From Sphingobium boeckii (lineage in GTDB: Bacteria; Pseudomonadota; Alphaproteobacteria; Sphingomonadales; Sphingomonadaceae), in contig NZ_JACIJC010000004.1 of assembly GCF_014199215.1 (NCBI RefSeq), positions 496,001 to 560,000 on the forward strand: DNA of 64,000 bases, in the 5' to 3' direction. The first letter of the stretch is position 1. Each line of letters opens with the position of its first letter. Below, one piece after another: positions 17,126 through 25,844 of the stretch. Position numbers and translations under genes: made by a program. Below the pieces are notes generated by a model. That model searched no databases. It saw only the letters and a program-made list of their open reading frames with translations, and was not told where the DNA came from.

Positions 17126-18625
17126 ATGCGCACCATCACCAATTTCATCGACGGCGCCGCTGCGCCGCTGACCAATCCCCGTCTGGGCGAAGTCTATGCG
17201 CCCACGATCGGCCAGGTTCAGGCCCATGTCGAACTCAGCACGCCCGCCGATCTGAACGCCGCCGTTGCCAATGCCGTCGCCGCGCAGCCCGCCTGGTCCG
17301 CGATGAACCCGCAGCGCCGCGCGCGCGTGATGTTCAATTTCAAGGCGCTGATCGAGCAGAATATGAACGAGCTGGCCGAAATGCTGGCCTCCGAACATGG
17401 CAAGGTGATCGACGATGCCAAGGGCGATATCCAGCGCGGGCTCGATGTGGTGGAATTCGCGTGCGGCATCCCGCATCTGCTGAAGGGCGAATATACCGAG
17501 GGTGCCGGGCCGGGGATCGATGTCTATTCCGTGCGCCAGTCGCTCGGCGTCTGCGCCGGGATCACGCCGTTCAACTTTCCCGCCATGATCCCCTTGTGGA
17601 TGCTCGCCCCCGCCATCGCCTGCGGCAACGCCTTCATCCTCAAGCCTTCGGAGCGGGATCCTTCGGTGTCGGTGCGGCTCGCCGAATTGCTGATCGAGGC
17701 CGGCCTGCCCAAAGGCATCCTCAATGTGGTGCATGGCGACAAGGTGGTCGTCGATGCGATCCTCGATCATCCTGATATCAAGGCGGTGAGCTTCGTCGGC
17801 TCCTCCGATATCGCGCAATATGTTTACGGCCGCGGCGCGGCAAACGGCAAGCGGATGCAGTGCATGGGCGGCGCGAAGAATCACGGCATCATCATGCCCG
17901 ACGCCGATCTGGATCAGACGGTGGCCGATATCCTCGGTGCAGCCTATGGCTCTGCGGGCGAACGCTGCATGGCATTGCCCGTGGTCGTGCCCGTGGGCGA
18001 GCAGACCGCGACCACGCTGCGTGAAAAGCTGGTCACCGAGATCGAAAAATTGAAGGTGGGCATCTCCACCGATCCCGAGGCGCATTATGGCCCGGTGGTC
18101 AGCGCGCAGCATAAGGCGCGGATCGAATCCTATATCGACATGGCCGTGAAGGAAGGTGCCGAACTGGTCATCGACGGTCGCGGCTTTTCGCTGCAGGGCT
18201 ATGAAGACGGTTATTTCCTCGCCCCCACGCTGCTCGATCATGTCACGCCCGCCATGCAGAGCTATCAGGAAGAGATCTTCGGCCCCGTTCTCCAGATCCT
18301 GCGCGCCAAGACGTTTGAGGAAGCGGTCAGCTATCCGACCCAGCATCAATATGGCAATGGCGTCGCGATCTTCACGCGCAACGGCGATTTCGCCCGGCGG
18401 TTCGCCGCCTCCGTCGAAGTCGGCATGGTCGGCATCAACGTGCCGATCCCCGTGCCCGTTTCCTATCACAGCTTCGGTGGCTGGAAGCGGTCCGGCTTTG
18501 GCGACATGAACCAATATGGCATGGACGGCGTACGCTTCTACACCCGCGTCAAGACCATCACGCAGCGCTGGCCCAGCGGCGGTCTGGTCAGCGATCAGAG
18601 CTTCGTGATCCCCACCATGGGGTGA
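17126..18625 (+). CDS. mmsA: CoA-acylating methylmalonate-semialdehyde dehydrogenase
   Basis: 499 aa aldehyde dehydrogenase that converts methylmalonate semialdehyde (valine and thymine breakdown) to propionyl-CoA with NAD and CoA. It has the family's normal length. The N-terminus T-N-F-I-D-G and the I-T-P-F-N-F-P-A-M-I-P block (residues about 149-159) are typical of MMSDH. The catalytic Cys is C281 in G-E-R-C-M-A. The ribosome site CGAGGAGAG precedes the ATG. It completes the valine pathway begun at 471-4436 but sits about 13 kb away and divergent from a different LysR gene. Confidence 0.94.
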   Translation: MRTITNFIDGAAAPLTNPRLGEVYAPTIGQVQAHVELSTPADLNAAVANAVAAQPAWSAMNPQRRARVMFNFKALIEQNMNELAEMLASEHGKVIDDAKGDIQRGLDVVEFACGIPHLLKGEYTEGAGPGIDVYSVRQSLGVCAGITPFNFPAMIPLWMLAPAIACGNAFILKPSERDPSVSVRLAELLIEAGLPKGILNVVHGDKVVVDAILDHPDIKAVSFVGSSDIAQYVYGRGAANGKRMQCMGGAKNHGIIMPDADLDQTVADILGAAYGSAGERCMALPVVVPVGEQTATTLREKLVTEIEKLKVGISTDPEAHYGPVVSAQHKARIESYIDMAVKEGAELVIDGRGFSLQGYEDGYFLAPTLLDHVTPAMQSYQEEIFGPVLQILRAKTFEEAVSYPTQHQYGNGVAIFTRNGDFARRFAASVEVGMVGINVPIPVPVSYHSFGGWKRSGFGDMNQYGMDGVRFYTRVKTITQRWPSGGLVSDQSFVIPTMG

Positions 18626-18731
18626 TCGCCACGCATCGTCCCCGCGAAAAGGGCCGGTTCACCCTTCACGCATCGGATTGAATCGGGCATCCAGCCCGTC
18701 TCAATCGCAGATGCGTGGAGGGGTGGATCGG

Positions 18732-19964
18732 ATGCAGGCGGTGATTGGGAATGCGCGGGCCGAATGGCGGCGGCATTATATGGTGCCGATCGCGGCGCTG
18801 CTGGGCTATGCCACCAGCGTCATCCATATCTATGGCCTCGGCCCTTATATCCAGCCGATCAGCGACTCCTTCGGCTGGTCGCGCACGCAGACCACGATTG
18901 GGCTGACGATCGCCACGCTGATCCAGGCGGTTTTCAGCATCCCCATCGGCCTCCTGGTCGATCGTTACGGCCCCCGGCTGTTTGGCCTCATCGGCATCCT
19001 CCTGACCTGCGTGGCCTTTGCGCTGCTCGGCACTGCGTCGGGCGACAAGCTCCAATGGTATGGGCTGTGGATCATCATGGCCGTCGCCACCCTGCCGGTG
19101 CAGGCGACGATCTGGACCAGCGCCGTGGCCACCCGCTTCGAAGCCTCGCGCGGGCTGGCCTTCGCCATCACCTTGTGCGGCGCGTCGATCGCCGCAACGC
19201 TGTTCCCGCTGCTCGGCACCTGGCTGATCGGCGCTTATGGCTGGCAGACCGCCTTCGTCATCCAGGCGGCCATCTGGGTGGCCATCGCCTTTCCCGTGAT
19301 CTTCCTGTTTTTCCGCGGCGCGCATGACAAACAGCCCAAATCGGCCCCCGCCCGCGAGGCCCGACGCGAACTCGAAGGCGTGAGCCTTGCCGAGGGTCTG
19401 CGCTCTTTCATCTATGCCCGGCTGCTGCTCGCCAGCCTGCTCTTCACCTTCACCATCATCGCGCTGGTGGTGCATTTCGTGCCGATCCTCGCCAATCTGG
19501 GCGCGGATCCGCTGAAAGCGGCAGGCATCGCCTCGCTGGTCGGCATCTTCTCGATCGCCGGCCGGCTGGCGACAGGGCTGCTGCTGGATCGGTTCCGCGG
19601 ATCGTTGGTGGGTGCCGCGGTGTTTCTGCTGCCCGCTCTGGGCTGCGCGGTGTTGCTGACGGCCGGCGATGGATTTCTCGGGCAGGCCTTCGCCGCCGCA
19701 CTCATCGGCCTGACTTTGGGCGCTGAAGTGGATGTGATCGTCTATCTGACAACCCAGCATTTCGGGCTGAAATCCTTTGGCGGTCTTTACGGTGGCCTGC
19801 TTTCGGCGCTGTCGATCGGCACCGCGACCGGACCGCTGGGCGCGTCGGTCATCTTCGACGCCTTCGGCAATTATACGCCGTTTCTCGCGCTCACCATAGG
19901 CCTGATGCTTGCCAGCAGCCTGGCGCTCGTCAGCCTGCCCCGGCCCGTCTACGCCAAGAATTAG
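18732..19964 (+). CDS. MFS transporter, monocarboxylate/oxalate-formate type
   Basis: 410 aa with 12 predicted membrane helices. The R-T-Q-T-T-I-G-L-T segment after helix 1 and G-L-L-V-D-R-Y-G-P-R between helices 2 and 3 match the MFS signature (D-R-x-G-x-R). A similar L-L-L-D-R-F-R-G motif opens the second half. The long loop around residues 195-225 (K-Q-P-K-S-A-P-A-R-E-A-R) is the central cytoplasmic loop. The start at 18732 is preferred, with GGAGGGG upstream; 18711 and 18678 are alternatives. It might move organic acids, given the nearby catabolic genes, but the substrate is not known. Confidence 0.85.
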   Translation: MQAVIGNARAEWRRHYMVPIAALLGYATSVIHIYGLGPYIQPISDSFGWSRTQTTIGLTIATLIQAVFSIPIGLLVDRYGPRLFGLIGILLTCVAFALLGTASGDKLQWYGLWIIMAVATLPVQATIWTSAVATRFEASRGLAFAITLCGASIAATLFPLLGTWLIGAYGWQTAFVIQAAIWVAIAFPVIFLFFRGAHDKQPKSAPAREARRELEGVSLAEGLRSFIYARLLLASLLFTFTIIALVVHFVPILANLGADPLKAAGIASLVGIFSIAGRLATGLLLDRFRGSLVGAAVFLLPALGCAVLLTAGDGFLGQAFAAALIGLTLGAEVDVIVYLTTQHFGLKSFGGLYGGLLSALSIGTATGPLGASVIFDAFGNYTPFLALTIGLMLASSLALVSLPRPVYAKN

Positions 19965-19993
19965 ACCGTGATGACTTTAGACAGGATCACAGA

Positions 19994-20073
19994 CGGTCAT
20001 TGCGAGCGCAGCGAAGCAATCCATTGGATGCTTGCGGCATCGCTGGATAGCTTCGCTGCGCTCGCAATGACGG
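19994..20073. repeat. Palindromic intergenic element, family C
   Basis: Arms CATTGCGAGCGCAGCGAAGC and its complement, with a spacer of about 35 nt, form a long hairpin between the convergent MFS and TetR genes. The unit is of the REP/BIME type. Only one copy was found in this window. Confidence 0.85.
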
Positions 20074-20115
20074 TTACAATTCAAGTCATCCCGCTTAGCG
20101 CTGCCGGCTATCCGG

Positions 20116-20742
20116 TCAGGCGCGCTGGGACACCGCTTCATGCGCCTTGATCAGCGCGTCTGCGCAACCCACCAGCGATTGTGCCGGGCCTTGCGTGCCG
20201 AACACATGATGCGTGCTATACGCGCCTTCGATCAGCATCAGCAGTCCATCGGCCAGCGCATCGGGTTCGCGCACGTCGAGCTGCCGGGTCAGTTCGACCA
20301 GCCTTGATCGTAGCTCGACCTTGCAATTCTCCACGATCACCCGGCCCGGATGGCCCGGCTCGGGAAATTCGACCGCGGTGTTGGACATGGGGCAGCCGCG
20401 AAAATCGGGCTTGCTCATCTTGTCGGCATAATAAGTGACGAAGGCGCGGAGCTGGGCGCGCGGATTCTTGTCCGCCGCCAGCAACACCGCATCGATTTCC
20501 GCCCAGCTATCTTCTGCAAAGCCTTCGAGGCAGGCGGCGACCAGATCATCCTTCGAGGCGAAATTGCGATACAGACTCGGCTTGGTCACCCCCGCCTGAG
20601 TCACGATCTCGTCCACGCCCACCGCCCGGATGCCGCGCTTGTAGAAAAGCTCCATCGCCGTATCGAACACACGCTTTGCTGCGCCTTTGCGGGGTACGCA
20701 CGCGCTCGCTTGGCAGGTCGATAGCTTTTCTTTGGCCTTCAT
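20116..20742 (-). CDS. TetR-family repressor of the adjacent RND efflux operon
   Basis: 208 aa. The helix-turn-helix (I-V-T-Q-A-G-V-T-K-P-S-L-Y-R-N-F-A-S-K-D) is at about residues 46-65, followed by a helical ligand-binding domain (D-K-M-S-K-P-D-F-R-G-C-P-M-S-N, as in many AcrR/TetR_C members). It is divergent from the operon 20874-27416. Two ACCGATCGGT/ACCGGT palindromes lie in the 131-bp intergenic region. By analogy with AcrR/TtgR/NalC systems it should repress the efflux genes until a drug-like ligand binds. Confidence 0.88.
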   Translation of the reverse strand: MKAKEKLSTCQASACVPRKGAAKRVFDTAMELFYKRGIRAVGVDEIVTQAGVTKPSLYRNFASKDDLVAACLEGFAEDSWAEIDAVLLAADKNPRAQLRAFVTYYADKMSKPDFRGCPMSNTAVEFPEPGHPGRVIVENCKVELRSRLVELTRQLDVREPDALADGLLMLIEGAYSTHHVFGTQGPAQSLVGCADALIKAHEAVSQRA

Positions 20743-20766
20743 TTTTCGCGATCCTCAATTTCGCTC

Positions 20767-20816
20767 TTGATAAAAATGTAACCGATCGGTATCTGAAACG
20801 CAAGAGACGTACCGGT
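20767..20816 (+). promoter_or_regulatory. Promoter and twin operators of the RND efflux operon
   Basis: TTGATA (20767-20772) and TATCTG (20790-20795), 17 bp apart, form a credible sigma-70 promoter. The perfect palindrome ACCGATCGGT (20781-20790) fills the spacer, and a related ACCGGTCAGT lies at 20811-20820, exactly 30 bp, or three helical turns, further on. A TetR protein bound there would block RNA polymerase. Sequence signals are seen; function is inferred. Confidence 0.45.
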
Positions 20817-20873
20817 CAGTCACATTTATGCACCGAGTCGTCTTGCCGCAGTATGAACACAGGGAGACAATCG

Positions 20874-21254
20874 ATGGCGTATCGCGCTTTCGATGTGGAG
20901 ACGTTTGACTCCGCAACACGCTGGGAAACCAACACCGCCGAGGCGACGGTCGCCGCGCGCTTCACCGCGCTCGAAGCGCGCGTGATCGCCATGGCGGATC
21001 ATGACCGGCTGGAGACGGGCCGCCCGCCCTCGCGCATCGGTCGCGCGCTCGACGCCGTGTTCGGGATCAAGCGGACCGCGCCGCTGGCCGATCCCAAGCT
21101 GGAGGCGCTGCGCCGCTTCACCGTGATCGCGCGGCTGGCCGAGGGCCGCCTGCCCGAACGCGAGATCGAGACATTCACCGCCGCGGGCTTTTCCCCGCTT
21201 CAGGCGCGCGCGCTGCAATTGCGTGCCGCCGCCACACACCTTTTCGCGCATTGA
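20874..21254 (+). CDS. Hypothetical protein at the head of the efflux operon, 126 aa
   Basis: Unknown function. The ATG at 20874 has CAGGGAGA upstream. The upstream open frame runs through the operator region and is not coding. The product is soluble and mostly helical, with R-x-x-R-rich stretches (R-P-P-S-R-I-G-R-A-L-D-A-V-F-G) and a C-terminal A-A-A-T-H-L-F-A-H. It has no signal peptide. Its stop is 11 bp before the periplasmic adaptor gene, so it is co-transcribed with the pump. A regulatory or accessory role is possible but unsupported. Confidence 0.75.
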   Translation: MAYRAFDVETFDSATRWETNTAEATVAARFTALEARVIAMADHDRLETGRPPSRIGRALDAVFGIKRTAPLADPKLEALRRFTVIARLAEGRLPEREIETFTAAGFSPLQARALQLRAAATHLFAH

Positions 21255-21265
21255 GGGATCATCCC

Positions 21266-22543
21266 ATGTACCAGTCATTTCCCAAGGACGAACTCGGCCT
21301 GCTCCCGCCCGGACAGGATCCCGCGGTCACCCGGCCTTCGCGCCTCTCGCGCCGCGCCAAATCCGGTATCGCTGCGGTCTCGCTGGCAGTGATCGCCTTC
21401 GCCGGCCTGAAGGGTTTCGGCGGCACCGAAGCCAAGGCCGACGCGCCTCCCCCCGCCAACGTCACCATCGCCCAGCCGCTGCAACGCGATATCGTGGAAT
21501 GGGATGATTATGTCGGCCGCTTCGAGGCCAGCCAGTCGGTGGAGATCCGGCCGCGCGTTTCGGGCCAGCTCCAATCCATCCATTTCAAGGATGGCGATGT
21601 GGTGCAGAAGGGCCAATTGCTCTTCACGATCGATCAGCGCCCGTATCTGGCCACGCTCGCCGAAGCCCGCGCCCGCGTCGCCTCCGCCCAGACTGCGCTT
21701 GCACTCGCCAATAGTGAATATGCCCGCGCCGCCCGGCTGGTAAGCGACGAAGCCGTCAGTCAGGAGGAAGTGGATTCGCTCGCCGCCGCGGTGCGCGCTG
21801 CGTCTGCCGGTGTCGCCGCCGCGCAGGCCGTGGTGCGTCAGCGCGCGCTCGATCTGGAGTTCACCAACGTCCGCGCGCCCGTCACCGGGCGCATCTCCGA
21901 CCGGCGCGTGGATATCGGCAATCTGGTCGCGGCCAATGAATCCATGCTCACCACAGTGCTGGCGCTCGATCCGATTTACTTCACATTCGAAGGATCTGAG
22001 GCGCTCTATCTGAAGGCGCAGCGCGCCAGGCAGCAAGGGGAAGACGCCGCGCAGCAGGTGGAGATCAAGCTGCAGGACGAAAGCGGCTATGACCGCACCG
22101 GCCGGGTGGATTTCACCGACAATGCGATCGATCCCAGATCGGGCACGATGCGCAGCCGTGCTGTGCTCTCCAACGCGGATTATTTCCTCGCTCCCGGCAT
22201 GTTCGGCAATATGCGGCTGACCGCGGGTGGCACGCATAAGGCGCTGCTCATCCCCGATGCCGCGGTGCGCACCGATCAGGCGCGCAAGGTGGTGTTCGTG
22301 GTGGCGAAGGATGGCACCGTCGCGGTGCGCCCCGTGGAGCCGGGTCCGCTCGTGGGCGGCCTGCGCAGCATTCGCTCGGGGCTGAACGCGGATGATCGCG
22401 TGGTGATCCAGGGCGTGCAGTTCGCCGCGCCGGGCAGCAAGGTCAATCCGCGCCCCGGCAAGATCGATCCCCCCGCCGGCTTCAAGCCCGCCGCACGCCC
22501 GGTGCAAAGCCCGGCCGCGTCCCAGGCGACACTGGCGCAGTAA
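21266..22543 (+). CDS. RND efflux periplasmic adaptor (membrane fusion protein)
   Basis: 425 aa AcrA/MexE-type subunit bridging the inner-membrane pump and the outer-membrane channel. A single N-terminal hydrophobic anchor (A-V-S-L-A-V-I-A-F-A-G-L) near residues 35-50 follows a cytoplasmic leader. The lipoyl-like half V-R-P-R-V-S-G region (R-P-R-V-S-G-Q-L) is near residue 98, then a helical hairpin rich in Ala and Arg (about 125-195), and the second lipoyl half V-R-A-P-V-T-G-R-I. The ATG at 21266 gives the best fit; TTG at 21251 is an alternative. An intergenic palindromic element separates it from the pump gene. Confidence 0.92.
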   Translation: MYQSFPKDELGLLPPGQDPAVTRPSRLSRRAKSGIAAVSLAVIAFAGLKGFGGTEAKADAPPPANVTIAQPLQRDIVEWDDYVGRFEASQSVEIRPRVSGQLQSIHFKDGDVVQKGQLLFTIDQRPYLATLAEARARVASAQTALALANSEYARAARLVSDEAVSQEEVDSLAAAVRAASAGVAAAQAVVRQRALDLEFTNVRAPVTGRISDRRVDIGNLVAANESMLTTVLALDPIYFTFEGSEALYLKAQRARQQGEDAAQQVEIKLQDESGYDRTGRVDFTDNAIDPRSGTMRSRAVLSNADYFLAPGMFGNMRLTAGGTHKALLIPDAAVRTDQARKVVFVVAKDGTVAVRPVEPGPLVGGLRSIRSGLNADDRVVIQGVQFAAPGSKVNPRPGKIDPPAGFKPAARPVQSPAASQATLAQ

Positions 22544-22552
22544 TACCATTCT

Positions 22553-22636
22553 CCGTTCGGGCTGAGCCTGTCGAAGCCTCTTCCCCCTTTCAGATCGGGA
22601 AGAAGGAAGGGGTTTCGACAAGCTCAACCTGAACGG
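22553..22636. repeat. Palindromic element, family B (copy 1)
   Basis: Arms CCGTTCGGGCTGAGCCTGTC and an imperfect complement ending GAACGG flank a central spacer. It lies between the adaptor and pump genes of one operon. A second, diverged copy lies inside the uvrA reading frame at 47319-47405, and truncated pieces occur near 38520 and 39932. Confidence 0.88.
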
Positions 22637-22669
22637 ATCGAGAGCCAAGAAAACAAAAGGCAAAAAGCC

Positions 22670-25600
22670 ATGGGTATCAGCCATTTCTTCATCCGCCGCC
22701 CGATCTTTGCGGGCGTGATCGCGATCATCATCACAATCGTCGGTGCCATCGCCTATTTCGGCCTCCCGGTGTCGCAATATCCCGATGTCGTCCCGCCCAC
22801 AGTCACCGTCAGCGCCAATTATCCCGGTGCGTCTGCGGATACGGTGGCCGATACGGTCGCCGCGCCGCTGGAGCAGCAGATCAACGGCGTGGATAACATG
22901 CTCTATATCTCCAGCCAGTCGACCGGAGACGGAAAACTGGCCGTCACGGTCACGTTCAAGCTCGGCACCGATCTCGATACCGCACAGGTTCTGGTGCAGA
23001 ATCGCGTCGCGCTGGCCGAACCGAGCCTGCCGGAGGAAGTGCGCCGGCAGGGCGTCATCGTGCGCAAGACGTCGCCGTCCTGGCTGATGGCGGTCAACGT
23101 CCTCTCCCCCGATCATTCGCTGGATCGCGGCTATGTCTCCAATTATGCGCTCACCCAGATCAAGGACCGGCTGACCCGCGTCGAAGGCATTGGCGATGTC
23201 CAGGTGTTCGGCGCGCGCGACTATGCGATGCGCGTGTGGATCGATCCGGGCCGCGCCGCGAGCCTCGGGCTGACCGCGGGCGAGATCGTCGCGGCGCTCC
23301 GCGCGCAAAACGTCCAGGTTGCCGCCGGCACGATCGGCCAGCCGCCTTATGACAATGGCGCCGCCAACCAGATCAGCGTGGAGACCCAGGGCCGCTTCAA
23401 GACACCGCAGGAATTCTCCAGCATCGTGATTCGCACCGATGAAAGCGGCGCGATCACCCGGCTGTCCGATGTCGCGCGGGTGGAGCTGGGTGCCGAGGAT
23501 TACGGCGTGAACGCCTATCTCTCGGGCCAGGATTCGATCATCATGGGGATCACCCAGCGGCCCGGCACCAATGCGCTCGCCGCCGCGGAAGGCATCAAGG
23601 CCGAGCTGGCCGACGCCGCCAAGACCTTCCCCAAGGGTCTCGAATATCGGATCATCTGGAACCCTACCGAATTCATCAGCGATTCGATCGGCGCGGTGCA
23701 AAAAACGCTGTTCGAAGCGATGGTGCTCGTCGTGCTCGTCATCGTCGTCTTCCTGCAAAGCTGGCGCGCGGCGATCATCCCGGTGATCGCCATCCCCGTC
23801 TCGCTGATCGGCACGTTCGCCGTGCTCGCAGCGCTGGGCTATTCGCTCAACACGCTCTCGCTCTTCGGCCTGGTCCTCGCGATCGGCATCGTCGTCGATG
23901 ACGCCATTGTCGTGGTGGAGAATGTGGAGCGCAATCTGGAGAACGGCCTCAGCCCCAGGGACGCCGCGCACCGGTCGATGGACGAAGTGTCCGGCGCATT
24001 GGTGGCGATCGTGCTCGTGCTGGTGGCGGTGTTCGTGCCGACCACCTTCCTCACCGGCATCTCGGGCGAATTCTATCGCCAGTTCGCCGTCACGATCACC
24101 ACGGCCACGATCATCTCCTTGATCCTGTCGCTCACCCTCTCCCCGGCGCTTGCCGCACGCCTGCTCAAGCCCAAGGCGACGGAAGAACCCGCCGGGGGCT
24201 GGCGGCGCATGGCCTATCGCGCCGGTGCCAAGTTCAACCACGGCTTCGATCGCATGAGCCTCTGGTATGCCGGGCTCACCCGCCGCGTGGCCAGCCAGCC
24301 CAAGAAGATGCTGTTTACCTATGGCGGTCTCGTCGCGGCCACGCTCGCCTTGTTCTGGGCCACGCCGGTCGGCTTCGTGCCAGCGCAGGATCAGGGCTAT
24401 GCGCTGGCCGTCATCCAGCTTCCGCCGGGCAGTTCGGTGGAGCGCACCGATGCCGTGCTCAAGAAAGCCGTGAAGAAACTGCTCGAAGTTCCCGGGGCTC
24501 AAGCCGCCGTGATGTTCGCGGGTTTCGACGGCGCTTCCAGCACGCAGGCGTCAAACGCCGCCGCCGCCTACATCACCTTTACGCCCTTTTCCGAGCGCGC
24601 GGGCACCGATCGCACCGAGGCCAATATCGAGAATGACATGCGCGCCGCGCTGTCCGATATGGACGAGGCCATGGCCTTTGTGCTGCCGCCCCCGGTCATC
24701 CGCGGGATCGGCAATGGCGGCGGCTATCGCATGATGGTGCAGGATCGCAATGGCGAGGGGTTCCCCGCGCTCGAGCAAGCCGCTGGCGGCCTGATCGGCG
24801 GTGCGCATCAGGACAAGGGGCTGGCCAACGTCTTCACCCTGTTCAACACCGCAACCCCGCGCATCTATGCCGACATCGATCGCGCCAAGGCCGATATGCT
24901 CGGCGTCCCGCCATCGCGCGTGTTCGAAGCGCTGCAGGTCTATCTCGGCTCGGCCTATGTGAACGACTTCAACCTGCTGGGTCGCACCTTCCGCGTCACC
25001 GCGCAGGCCGAAGCCGATGCGCGGGATGATCCCGCCGACATCGCGCAATTGAAGACCCGCTCCAATGGCGGCGGCATGGTCCCGATCGGCGCGGTCGCGA
25101 CGTTCGAGAACAAGACCGGCCCCTATCGCGTGACCCGCTACAACCTCTTCCCCGCGGTCGAGGTGGATGGCGAAACCGCAAAAGGCTATTCCAGCGGCCA
25201 GTCCATGGCCACGATGGAAGTCCTGTCCAAAAAGCTGCCAGCCGGTTTCAGCGCCGAATGGACCGGGATCGCCTTCGAGCAGCAGGCGGCGGGCAATGTC
25301 GCCGCGATCGTCTTCGGCATGGCGGTGGTGTTCGTCTTCCTCGTGCTGGCAGCGCAGTTCGAAAGCCTGATCCTGCCGCTGGCGATCATCCTGATCGTGC
25401 CGATGACGCTGTTCGCCGCGATGGCGGGCGTCAATCTGCGGGGCATGGATAACAATATCCTGACCCAGATCGGCCTGATCGTGCTGATCGGTCTGGCCGC
25501 CAAGAATGCGATCCTGATCGTGGAGTTCGCCAAACAGGCCGAGGAGCGCGGTGCCACCCCGCTTGAAGCCGCCGTCGAAGCCGCCCAGGCCCGTCTGCGT

Positions 25601-25834
25601 CCGATCCTGATGACCAGCTTCGCCTTCATCCTCGGCGTTCTGCCTCTGGTCACGGCCTCCGGCCCCGGCGCTGAATTGCGCCAGGCGCTGGGCACCGCGG
25701 TCTTCTCCGGCATGATCGGGGTCACCGTGTTCGGGCTGATCTTCACGCCGGTCTTCTACGTCGCTCTCCGCACGATGAATGGCTGGTGGCCACGTCGTCG
25801 TTCGCCGGAGCCCGTGCTCCAGCCCGCTGAATAA
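22670..25834 (+). CDS. RND multidrug efflux pump (HAE1 family, AcrB/MexB-like)
   Basis: 1054 aa inner-membrane proton-drug antiporter. It starts M-G-I-S-H-F-F-I-R-R-P-I-F-A, the usual HAE1 N-terminus. Twelve membrane segments are arranged in two halves separated by large periplasmic loops. The G-I-V-V-D-D-A-I-V-V-V-E-N motif near residues 405-417 carries the paired aspartates of the proton relay. A-K-N-A-I-L-I-V-E-F near 945 is the second-half counterpart. The ribosome site is weak (AAAAGGCAAAAAGCC). It works with the adaptor upstream and the outer-membrane channel downstream. Drug range cannot be told from sequence. Confidence 0.95.
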   Translation: MGISHFFIRRPIFAGVIAIIITIVGAIAYFGLPVSQYPDVVPPTVTVSANYPGASADTVADTVAAPLEQQINGVDNMLYISSQSTGDGKLAVTVTFKLGTDLDTAQVLVQNRVALAEPSLPEEVRRQGVIVRKTSPSWLMAVNVLSPDHSLDRGYVSNYALTQIKDRLTRVEGIGDVQVFGARDYAMRVWIDPGRAASLGLTAGEIVAALRAQNVQVAAGTIGQPPYDNGAANQISVETQGRFKTPQEFSSIVIRTDESGAITRLSDVARVELGAEDYGVNAYLSGQDSIIMGITQRPGTNALAAAEGIKAELADAAKTFPKGLEYRIIWNPTEFISDSIGAVQKTLFEAMVLVVLVIVVFLQSWRAAIIPVIAIPVSLIGTFAVLAALGYSLNTLSLFGLVLAIGIVVDDAIVVVENVERNLENGLSPRDAAHRSMDEVSGALVAIVLVLVAVFVPTTFLTGISGEFYRQFAVTITTATIISLILSLTLSPALAARLLKPKATEEPAGGWRRMAYRAGAKFNHGFDRMSLWYAGLTRRVASQPKKMLFTYGGLVAATLALFWATPVGFVPAQDQGYALAVIQLPPGSSVERTDAVLKKAVKKLLEVPGAQAAVMFAGFDGASSTQASNAAAAYITFTPFSERAGTDRTEANIENDMRAALSDMDEAMAFVLPPPVIRGIGNGGGYRMMVQDRNGEGFPALEQAAGGLIGGAHQDKGLANVFTLFNTATPRIYADIDRAKADMLGVPPSRVFEALQVYLGSAYVNDFNLLGRTFRVTAQAEADARDDPADIAQLKTRSNGGGMVPIGAVATFENKTGPYRVTRYNLFPAVEVDGETAKGYSSGQSMATMEVLSKKLPAGFSAEWTGIAFEQQAAGNVAAIVFGMAVVFVFLVLAAQFESLILPLAIILIVPMTLFAAMAGVNLRGMDNNILTQIGLIVLIGLAAKNAILIVEFAKQAEERGATPLEAAVEAAQARLRPILMTSFAFILGVLPLVTASGPGAELRQALGTAVFSGMIGVTVFGLIFTPVFYVALRTMNGWWPRRRSPEPVLQPAE

Positions 25835-25844
25835 GGACATCGCT

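Noticed and set aside
16145-18514. 789-codon minus-strand open frame
   Set aside because: The LysR protein occupies only the last 297 codons. The upstream part is antisense to mmsA.
21275-24502. 1075-codon minus-strand open frame
   Set aside because: Entirely antisense to the RND adaptor and pump genes. The composition (Arg, His, Asp, Gly) has no domain, and the plus-strand genes are certain.
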